A DNA stretch of 15,052 bases, from the NCBI GenBank assembly GCA_007130345.1, contig SLSP01000128.1, positions 1-15,052 on the forward strand, written 5' to 3'. The notes under the pieces are model-generated. The model made no database searches. It was not told where the DNA came from and saw only the letters and a program-made list of their open reading frames with translations. A program made the position numbers and the translations under genes. The first letter of the stretch is position 1. Each line of letters begins with the position of its first letter. This DNA comes from Thermoflexales bacterium. GTDB taxonomy: Bacteria > Chloroflexota > Anaerolineae > B4-G1 > SLSP01. Below are positions 6,359 to 12,355 of this stretch, one piece after another.

Positions 6359-7408
6359 TTACCTCATCCAATCATTCGCCAGCGAGATCGCGCTGTCGGC
6401 GTGCGCGGCATAGCCGTCGGCCCCCACCTGCTGCCAGAGATCGTCCACCAAATTGAAGGGGTAGCCGCCGACCATGATGTGCGTATCGCCCGCGTCCGAT
6501 TCGCGGAGGGCGCGGATGAGGTGCGCGACCTGGCTGACGTGCGTGCTGATCGTCGCGGAGATGGCGAGGACGTGGGCCTGACGCTCCAGGAGCGTGCGGC
6601 GGATGCTGTCCAGGGGCGTGTTCGCGCCGAGGTAGAAGGTGTCCCATCCGGCCATCTCGAAGAAATCGGCCACCATCCGCACGCCGATCTCGTGCAGTTC
6701 GCCGCCCACGCACGTTGCCACCAGGGTATGCCCCTCGCGCTCGGTGGCGAAGATGTGGCCGTAAAGCTGCGACATCACCAGTTGCGTGACGGCGGTAGCG
6801 TAGTGTTCCTGGGCCACGCTGATCTGGTTGATCTGCCAGAGCCGCCCGATCTCGTACTGCGTCGGCTGGAAGACGTGGAGGTACACGTCGCGCACGGCGA
6901 CGCCATCCCCCACCACCCCCAGGATAAGCTGGCTGGCGGCGTGCCGGTCGCCCTCAAGCAGCAGGTTGAGGTAGGCGGCGGCGAGTTCGTGCAGTGGCGC
7001 GTCGGCGTGCAGGAAAGAGGGCACGGTCAGCGCGGACTGCGTCATCGCCTGTTCGCCGGCTTCGAGGTAAGCGGCGAGCGTCTCGCGCGCGGAGGCGGGC
7101 AACTGTTCTTGCAGCACCTCGCGCATACACGTCAGCGTGACCGCGAGCACGCCGTGCGGGACGTTGTAACTCGCCAGCATCGGCGTGGCCCAGCCGATGT
7201 AGTGAGCAAACAGCGCGGGGCGCTCCATCGCCAGCGCTTCGGCCAGATACGCCAGATGATAGGCGACGTCCCGCGAGCTTTTGGCCCGGCCCGCGTCGCC
7301 ATAGCGCGCCACCAACTCCGGCTGGCGGCGGTATTGCAAGGCGACGATAGCCTCGGCCAGCGCGGTCTGGTGCGCGGTAATCGTTTGGCTAATGTCTGCG
7401 GGTTGCAT
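6359..7408 (-). CDS. Cobalamin-binding sensor protein (CarH/LitR-like B12 domain)
   Basis: This is a 349-residue soluble protein. Residues ~135-225 match the four-helix B12-binding-2 cap, and ~226-345 the Rossmann-like B12-binding domain. The cap shows W191-x9-E201-H202, the Wx9EH arrangement described for CarH/LitR light-sensing cobalamin domains. The B12-binding motif usually written DxHxxG reads ELHEIG (237-242), with His239 in the position of the lower axial ligand and Glu for Asp. The later strands carry AISATIS and MVGGYPF, typical of this fold. The N-terminal ~130 residues are helical and unrecognised. There is no MerR-type DNA-binding domain and no methyltransferase domain, so a signalling role is likelier than DNA binding or catalysis. 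The residue after Trp191 is Gln, where T. thermophilus CarH has His132, so the light-state ligand may differ. GGAGG lies five bases before the ATG. The gene is tightly coupled to the following kinase. Confidence 0.88.
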   Translation of the reverse strand: MQPADISQTITAHQTALAEAIVALQYRRQPELVARYGDAGRAKSSRDVAYHLAYLAEALAMERPALFAHYIGWATPMLASYNVPHGVLAVTLTCMREVLQEQLPASARETLAAYLEAGEQAMTQSALTVPSFLHADAPLHELAAAYLNLLLEGDRHAASQLILGVVGDGVAVRDVYLHVFQPTQYEIGRLWQINQISVAQEHYATAVTQLVMSQLYGHIFATEREGHTLVATCVGGELHEIGVRMVADFFEMAGWDTFYLGANTPLDSIRRTLLERQAHVLAISATISTHVSQVAHLIRALRESDAGDTHIMVGGYPFNLVDDLWQQVGADGYAAHADSAISLANDWMR

Positions 7409-7433
7409 AGGGTCCTCCGGTGTAATGTGAAAC

Positions 7434-7454
7434 GTCAGGCGTCAAACGTCAAAC
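7434..7454. repeat. Heptamer array of GTCAAAC type
   Basis: GTCAGGC is followed by two perfect GTCAAAC units, between the 660-residue kinase and the B12 gene. The last unit contains the kinase's final sense bases and TGA stop, so the repeat reaches into the coding end. Confidence 0.65.
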
Positions 7455-9431
7455 GTTAGGGATCATATCCAGGTTAAACCGCAACACAAACGTCGTCCCT
7501 TCACCCGCGACGCTCTCGAATGTCAGCTCGCCGCCGCACTCGGTCACGATGTCGCGGCTGATGGAGAGGCCCAGGCCCGTGCCCTCGCCGACGGGCTTGG
7601 TGGTGAAGAACGGTTCGAAGATGCGCGCTTGCTCTGCCGGGGAGATGCCGGTGCCGTTGTCGCGGACGCGGGCCACGATGGCGGCGTCCTCGACCCGCGT
7701 GCTGATGTCCAGCCGCTTCTTGTACTCCCCGGATTCCTGCGCCGCGCGCCGGGCCATCGCGTGCTCGGCGTTGCTGATGAGGTTGAGGAACACCTGCTCC
7801 AGCTTGAAGGCGTCGGCGCGCAGGGGCGGTAGATCGGGGGCCAGATCGCGCTCGACGTGGACGTTGTGCTGGTACAGTCGCTCGCCGATCAGGATGAAGC
7901 TGTCCTGAATGACCTGGTTGAGATCGACGTCGCCGACGTCGCCCGCCGCGGCGCGGCCAAAGGTGCGCAGGTGGTCGGTAATGCGACGGCTACGCGCCAC
8001 GTCGCCGCGCAAGCCCTCGACGATCTCCTGTAGCTCGGCGGTGGGGATGCGCACCTCGTTGCCTTCTGTGCCGCGCTCGGCTAACCGCTGGAGATACTCA
8101 ATATCAAAGGTCATCGACGTGAGCGGCTGGTTGAGTTCGTGGGCCACGCCCGTCGCCATCTCGCCCAGGGAGGCCATCTTGCCAGCCTGGATGACTTTGG
8201 CGCGCTCCCGATCCAGTTCATGCACCTTCTCATCCACCATGCGCGCCAGATGCTCCGCGTACTCCCGGAGCCGGGCCTCGGCCTGCTTCAGCGCGGTGAT
8301 GTCTTGCACGAAGATCGCCAGCCGCGCCACTTGCCCCGCGTCGTCGAAGATGGGGTAGATGCTGTTGTACGTCACCTCGCCATCCGGCGCGGTCTCTTCG
8401 TAACGTAACATCTCCCCGCTGGCAACGACCTCCTGCACCCGCGTTCGGCGCGCTCGCGCCAGCGCCGGCGGGAACCAATCGTAAATGGTGGTGCCGACGA
8501 TGGTGCCGGGCGTGGTGTGCAATCGCTCGAATAGCGTCTGATTGACGGCCAGCACCTGGCCCTCCACGTCGATGAGCAGGGCGATGTCGCGGGTGGCGTT
8601 CATCAGCGCCTTGAAGTTCGCCTCGCTCTGGCGCAGCTTGGCCTCGGCCCGCTTGCGCGCGGTGATGTTTTCGGCCACTTTGATGTAGTGCGTGACACGT
8701 CCCTCCGCATCCTTGAGCGGCGAGACGGAGGCGAATTCCCAGTAGAGTGAGCCATCCTTCCGGCGGTTGAGCCACTCCCCGCGCCATTCCTCGCCGGCTT
8801 TGAGCGCGGCCCACAGCGCGTCGTAGATTTCCGGCGGATTCTCCTCCGCTCTGAGTACGCGGGGATTCTGGCCGTAGACTTCCTCTAGCGTGTACCCTGT
8901 GACCTCGGTGAACTTGGGATTCACGTATTCGATGCGCGCATCCAGGTCGGTGATTACGGTGGCGCTAGGGCTTTGCTCGACGGCGCGGGAGAGCTTGCGC
9001 AGTTGCTCCTCTGTTTGAGCGCGCTCGATCATCACGCGCCGCAGCCGTTGATTGACCTGGGCCATTTCGGACGTGTGCTCAACCACCCGGCGCAGGTCGT
9101 GGGCCAGCATCAGCGGCGTGTCGGGCGGGAAGATGAAGTCATCAACGCCGACTTGCAGGGCTTTGTCGATAGCGGCATTGTCGCCAGACTGATTCGCTAC
9201 CAGCACATCGAGGTTGGGCGCGGCGGCGTGCAGGGTGCGGATCACGTCGTAGTCGCGGGCCGCGACGGCGGTGAAGATCATGAGGTGCGGGGATACCCGC
9301 TCAAGGCACATGAGGGCATCCGCCGCGCCCTCCGCCGTCCAAACAACGTATCCGGCAGCTTCCAGAGCCTCCTGGAATGTCTGCCACGTCGGGCTGATGT
9401 CGCCGACCAGTACAATTTTCAGCTTCGTCAT
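7449..9431 (-). CDS. Histidine kinase with pseudo-receiver and two PAS domains
   Basis: A 660-residue soluble kinase. The N-terminal ~118 residues have the receiver fold pattern but lack its chemistry: Gly10-Asp11 replaces the acidic pair, Thr54 stands where the phospho-Asp should be, and Pro102 replaces the conserved Lys. PAS 1 (~144-260) closely resembles the NifL-type flavin PAS, with GQNPRVL and WRGEWLNRRKDGSLYW; a LOV domain would need Cys where Pro190 stands. PAS 2 covers ~265-382. The kinase core is intact: His431 in HELNQPL, Asn550/Asn554, DNG at 591-593, GEGTGLGL at 615-622. Redox or ligand sensing by PAS 1 and protein binding by the pseudo-receiver (compare the CikA and KaiA pseudo-receivers) are inferences. 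The start at 9431 has GAGG five bases upstream, ten bases after the preceding stop. A start at 9485 would overlap the upstream gene without a clear site. Confidence 0.92.
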   Translation of the reverse strand: MTKLKIVLVGDISPTWQTFQEALEAAGYVVWTAEGAADALMCLERVSPHLMIFTAVAARDYDVIRTLHAAAPNLDVLVANQSGDNAAIDKALQVGVDDFIFPPDTPLMLAHDLRRVVEHTSEMAQVNQRLRRVMIERAQTEEQLRKLSRAVEQSPSATVITDLDARIEYVNPKFTEVTGYTLEEVYGQNPRVLRAEENPPEIYDALWAALKAGEEWRGEWLNRRKDGSLYWEFASVSPLKDAEGRVTHYIKVAENITARKRAEAKLRQSEANFKALMNATRDIALLIDVEGQVLAVNQTLFERLHTTPGTIVGTTIYDWFPPALARARRTRVQEVVASGEMLRYEETAPDGEVTYNSIYPIFDDAGQVARLAIFVQDITALKQAEARLREYAEHLARMVDEKVHELDRERAKVIQAGKMASLGEMATGVAHELNQPLTSMTFDIEYLQRLAERGTEGNEVRIPTAELQEIVEGLRGDVARSRRITDHLRTFGRAAAGDVGDVDLNQVIQDSFILIGERLYQHNVHVERDLAPDLPPLRADAFKLEQVFLNLISNAEHAMARRAAQESGEYKKRLDISTRVEDAAIVARVRDNGTGISPAEQARIFEPFFTTKPVGEGTGLGLSISRDIVTECGGELTFESVAGEGTTFVLRFNLDMIPNV

Positions 9432-9436
9432 CGATA

Positions 9437-9440
9437 CCTC
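9437..9440 (-). promoter_or_regulatory. Ribosome binding site fixing the 9431 start
   Basis: GAGG on the minus strand lies five bases before the ATG at 9431, entirely within the ten-base gap after the upstream TGA. This supports the shorter start and reinitiation-type coupling between the two kinases. Confidence 0.7.
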
Positions 9441-9441
9441 G

Positions 9442-11892
9442 TCATGCCGCCCGCGCTTCAGGCCGATGAATGGGAAAGCTCGCACGGAAGCATGTCCCCT
9501 GCCCTACGGTGCTCTCAAACGTGAGCATCCCGCCAAACTCCGCCACGATGCCGTAACTGATGGACAGGCCCAGGCCCGTACCTTCGCCAATTGGTTTGGT
9601 GGTGAAGAAGGGATCGAAGAGCTGCTCGTGGTGAATTGCCGGGATACCCGGCCCATTGTCCCGCACCTCCGCGATAACGCGCTCTCCATTTGTATACGTG
9701 ACGACGCGCAACACTTTTTTGAAGTCGCTGTGCTTTTCGGCCATCTCGCGGAGCGCGTACTCGGCGTTGCTGATGAGGTTGAGGAAAACCTGCTCCAGCT
9801 TGTGGACGTTGCCCATAACCGGCGGCAGGTCTGGCGCGAGATCGCGCTCAATGTGAACATCGTGCAGGCGCAGCCGCTCTCCGGTGAGGATGAAGGCGTT
9901 GTTCAGCGGCAGGTTCAGGTCAATCGCCTCCGGCAAAGTGGCCGAGACGCGCCCGAAATCCCGCAGGTGGTTGATGATGTGGCGGCAACGGTCGATGTCC
10001 TGAGAGAGATCGTGCGCAATTTGGCACACTTCGCTCAGGTCTAACGTAATGTCTTCCTGCGCCTCAGCGCGCTCCGCCATCGTCTTGAGGTAATCGATAT
10101 CGAACAGCATCGCCGTGAGGGGCTGATTGAGTTCGTGGGCCACGCCGGTCGCCATTTCGCCCAACGAGGCCATCCGCCCGGCGTGGATGACTTTGGCGCG
10201 GGCGTCTTCCAACTCGTGTACCTTCTCATTGACCAACTGTTCCAGCCGCTCGGTGTACTCGCGCAGTTGCGCTTCCATCCGCTTGCGTTGGGTGATGTCG
10301 GTGAAGGTGGTGTTAATCTGATACGGATGCGTTTCCCCTTCATTATAGAGCGGTACAGCACTGACGTTGAGCCACACATAGTCGCGTTGTTGGGGATTGT
10401 AAACGCCGACCACAACATCCTGGATTTCCCCATCCTCTAACAGGCGGCGCGTCGTGGGGTGCGGTTCGTCGGAGGCAGGGCGCGTTTCGTATTTAACGCG
10501 CCACTCCGGGGCGTCAAAGGTGCGCTGGAGCAAGGTCTCCATCGGCACGCCCAAGATGCGTTCCGCCGCCGGGTTCGCCTCGATGATCTGGCCCTCCGGC
10601 TTGTAGTAGACGACGCCTTGCGTCATCGTCTCGAAAAGGGTGCGATGGCGATCTTCACTGGCGCGTAACGCCTGGTTGGTGCGCTCGCGCTGCACGGCCA
10701 GGGCATAGAGCGAGGCCATCCGCTGCACCAGGGCCAGATCGCGCGCCGTGTAGTCCCGGCTGGCGTTCGCCAGGGCGACGGTGCCCACTAACGTATCCCC
10801 AATCAGCGCGGGCGCGGCGACGAAGTTGTGGATGGGGATATGGCCTGCGGGCACGCCGGAGGAGCGCGGGTCTGTGCCGGGAGAGTTGGTCAGCAGCGAC
10901 TCGCGGTGATCCAGCACCCAGCCCCACAGCCCGCCGAACTTCTCGAAGACCGCGCTTTTCTCGTGAATTTGACATTCATCCCAGATGTCGCGGGTCATCG
11001 TTGGCGCGACGAGGTAGCCGGTTTCTTGATCTATGTAGCCCACAAAGCCAAACGCGCTCTCCGTGAGCCGTTGGGCGTGTTGGAGCACTATGTAAGTGAT
11101 GTCGTCCAGCGCCGGCGTCGAGAGTAAGACCTCCGCCAGATCGGCCACTGCCGCGTTGACCCCCGATTCCCAGGCCAGGTGCGCTTCCATAACCCTGCGC
11201 TCGGTGATGTCATGCGCCACGCCGACCATGCCGGTGATCACGCCGTAATTATCGCGCAAGGGCGAGATGGTCAACTGTTCCAGGAACACGGTGTCGTCGT
11301 GACGCCGCACCCAGAGTTCGCCAACCCAGCTCTCGCCTTGCCGGATGCGCGCCTGAATCTCCGGCAGCGTGGCGCGGGACTTATCCGTGAGAATCACGTC
11401 GGCGATGTTGCGGCCCAGCACATCCTCGCGCGCCATGGTGTGCAGCACGCTGGCATAGCGGTTCCAGTAGATGATGGTGCCATCCACCCGCGTGGCGATG
11501 ACGGATTGCTCCACGGCTTCCAGCAGTTGGCCCTGGAAGCGCATATCCCGCTCCGCCTGATGGCGCATCGTGACGTCGCGCAACAGCACCAGCGAGGCCG
11601 GCGCGCCCTCCCATGTGACCTGCGCCACACGCATCTCGGCCACCAGCGGCGGCTGATGCGGGCGCAGCAAGTCCAACTCGACGATCTCATCGGCGATGAA
11701 GGGCAGGCCGAACTGCTCGCCAAACAACGACGCCACCGGGCGCTGGAGCAGGTCAGCCGCGGCCGGGTTGGCGTAGCAAACCGCGCCGTTCTCGTCTACC
11801 ACCAGGATACCGTCAACGTTCTGGTTTACAATACTGTCAAATTGCGCGCGTGCGTGTTCCAGCGCATCCTGAAGCTCTGCTATAACGGTCAT
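9442..11892 (-). CDS. PAS-PAS-GAF-PAS histidine kinase
   Basis: This 816-residue kinase has the richest input of the cluster: PAS 1 (~10-112), PAS-PAC 2 (~118-238), GAF (~242-405) and PAS-PAC 3 (~412-540), then a coiled linker into the kinase. The GAF domain has the GLWGWVLDHRESLLTN and VPAGHIPIHNFVAAP pattern common in bacterial GAF-type sensor kinases, ending in ANASRDYTARDLALV. It shows no clear bilin-binding Cys-His motif; Cys307 lies in DECQIH and its role is unknown. The core is complete: His586 in HELNQPL, Asn705/Asn709, DNGPG at 745-749, GEGTGLGL at 769-776. No membrane segment is seen, so it senses cytoplasmic signals. The start at 11892 is chosen because GGAG lies seven bases upstream; the 23-residue longer frame translates heptamer repeats. 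It is the first gene after the repeat-rich spacer below kaiC and may have its own promoter there. Confidence 0.93.
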   Translation of the reverse strand: MTVIAELQDALEHARAQFDSIVNQNVDGILVVDENGAVCYANPAAADLLQRPVASLFGEQFGLPFIADEIVELDLLRPHQPPLVAEMRVAQVTWEGAPASLVLLRDVTMRHQAERDMRFQGQLLEAVEQSVIATRVDGTIIYWNRYASVLHTMAREDVLGRNIADVILTDKSRATLPEIQARIRQGESWVGELWVRRHDDTVFLEQLTISPLRDNYGVITGMVGVAHDITERRVMEAHLAWESGVNAAVADLAEVLLSTPALDDITYIVLQHAQRLTESAFGFVGYIDQETGYLVAPTMTRDIWDECQIHEKSAVFEKFGGLWGWVLDHRESLLTNSPGTDPRSSGVPAGHIPIHNFVAAPALIGDTLVGTVALANASRDYTARDLALVQRMASLYALAVQRERTNQALRASEDRHRTLFETMTQGVVYYKPEGQIIEANPAAERILGVPMETLLQRTFDAPEWRVKYETRPASDEPHPTTRRLLEDGEIQDVVVGVYNPQQRDYVWLNVSAVPLYNEGETHPYQINTTFTDITQRKRMEAQLREYTERLEQLVNEKVHELEDARAKVIHAGRMASLGEMATGVAHELNQPLTAMLFDIDYLKTMAERAEAQEDITLDLSEVCQIAHDLSQDIDRCRHIINHLRDFGRVSATLPEAIDLNLPLNNAFILTGERLRLHDVHIERDLAPDLPPVMGNVHKLEQVFLNLISNAEYALREMAEKHSDFKKVLRVVTYTNGERVIAEVRDNGPGIPAIHHEQLFDPFFTTKPIGEGTGLGLSISYGIVAEFGGMLTFESTVGQGTCFRASFPIHRPEARAA

Positions 11893-11899
11893 ATTGCAT

Positions 11900-11903
11900 C
11901 TCC
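11900..11903 (-). promoter_or_regulatory. Ribosome binding site fixing the 11892 start
   Basis: GGAG on the minus strand lies seven bases before the ATG at 11892. The longer in-frame start at 11961 falls inside the heptamer array and has no such site. Confidence 0.65.
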
Positions 11904-11956
11904 ACAATAATAAGGTTGCTGTGTGCTCAACTGAGCTTGAGCGTCGCGCATCATGC

Positions 11957-11991
11957 GTCAAACGTCAAACGTCATGCGTCAAACGTCAAAA
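11957..11991. repeat. Heptamer array of GTCAAAC type, five units
   Basis: Consecutive 7-base units read GTCAAAC, GTCAAAC, GTCATGC, GTCAAAC and GTCAAAA. On the minus strand each unit reads GTTTGAC, so TTGAC cores recur every seven bases about 65-100 bases upstream of the 816-residue kinase start. The same unit occurs at 7434-7454. Confidence 0.75.
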
Positions 11992-12016
11992 CCAGATTGA
12001 GCTTATGAACATGCTC

Positions 12017-12035
12017 CAAAAAATCCGATTTTTTG
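12017..12035. repeat. A/T-rich palindrome
   Basis: CAAAAAAT (12017-12024) pairs with ATTTTTTG (12028-12035) around CCG. A related AAAAATCGGATTTTT occurs at 12239-12253 inside the first 80-bp repeat. It is too weak and A/T-only to be called a terminator. Confidence 0.5.
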
Positions 12036-12046
12036 AAAGCTGACAC

Positions 12047-12188
12047 TAGTACAGCGCGGCATAAATAACTCCCCAGTTGAATTTGCTCCAAGGGGAACGT
12101 CAGTTCCCCGGTTCGCCGTGTAGTCGCGGATCTGACGATCCGCTCTGAGCGGGGCTAACTGGGGAGGGACTTCCGCCGCGCTGTACTA
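12047..12188. mobile_element. 142-bp MITE-like element with perfect 14-bp terminal inverted repeats
   Basis: The ends TAGTACAGCGCGGC (12047-12060) and GCCGCGCTGTACTA (12175-12188) are perfectly complementary. A second perfect pair, CTCCCCAGTT (12069-12078) and AACTGGGGAG (12157-12166), lies inside, and the centre is twin-hairpin element B. The element has no coding capacity. Terminal TA on both sides would fit a TA target duplication of the IS630/Tc1 type, but this is inference because TA also belongs to the palindrome. No transposase is in the window. It lies between kaiC and the kinase cluster. Confidence 0.65.
12085..12150. repeat. Twin-hairpin element B with complementary tetraloops
   Basis: An outer stem, GCTC (12085-12088) with GAGC (12147-12150), encloses GGGGAAC-GTCA-GTTCCCC (12092-12109) and GCGGATC-TGAC-GATCCGC (12126-12143). 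The loops GTCA and TGAC are exact complements. With the closing bases, CGTCAG (12098-12103) can pair with CTGACG (12132-12137). The plan and the flank GCTCC-A-AGGGGA match element A at 2739-2799, but the stem and loop sequences differ. Confidence 0.6.
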
Positions 12189-12196
12189 GATATAGG

Positions 12197-12339
12197 TTTT
12201 TCGCGTGCGAACTTCATATAGGTAGTAGGTCGCGTGTGAAAAATCGGATTTTTAGAAACCCGATCCTACAGATAGATTTTTCGCGCGCGAACTTCATATA
12301 GGTAGCGGGCGCGCGCGGAAAAATCTGATGTTTGGGCTT
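12197..12339. repeat. Two imperfect direct repeats at 80-bp spacing
   Basis: A 29-base unit starting TTTTTCGCG and ending CATATAGGTAG occurs at 12197-12225 and 12277-12305 with one mismatch. Similarity continues for roughly 30 more bases past each copy, through a CGCG-rich stretch into GAAAAATC. Within each copy the TTTTTCGCG start and the CGCG...GAAAAA end are roughly complementary, so each could form a hairpin. They lie immediately downstream of the kaiC stop. Confidence 0.65.
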
Positions 12340-12355
12340 TTCTCAGAGGGGATGG

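Larger units (their letters stand above)
11893..12355. other. Repeat-rich gene-free spacer between kaiC and the kinase cluster
   Basis: These 463 bases have no credible gene. From the kaiC side they contain two 80-base-spaced imperfect repeats (12197-12339), a 142-bp inverted-repeat element (12047-12188), an A/T palindrome (12017-12035), a heptamer array (11957-11991) and an interrupted palindrome GCTCAA-N6-TTGAGC (11925-11942). No clear terminator follows kaiC. The promoter for the kinase cluster probably lies here, but I could not place one with a proper -35/-10 pair. Confidence 0.75.

Noticed and set aside
6353..7459. 368-codon open frame on the plus strand opposite the B12-binding gene
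   Set aside because: It mirrors a well-supported gene, has no domain and ends in the heptamer repeat.
8862..8880. LOV (blue-light) domain in the 660-residue kinase
   Set aside because: The sequence GQNPRVL has Pro where LOV domains need the adduct-forming Cys.
11893..11961. 23-residue N-terminal extension of the 816-residue kinase
   Set aside because: It starts inside the GTCAAAC array; GGAG before 11892 gives a better start.
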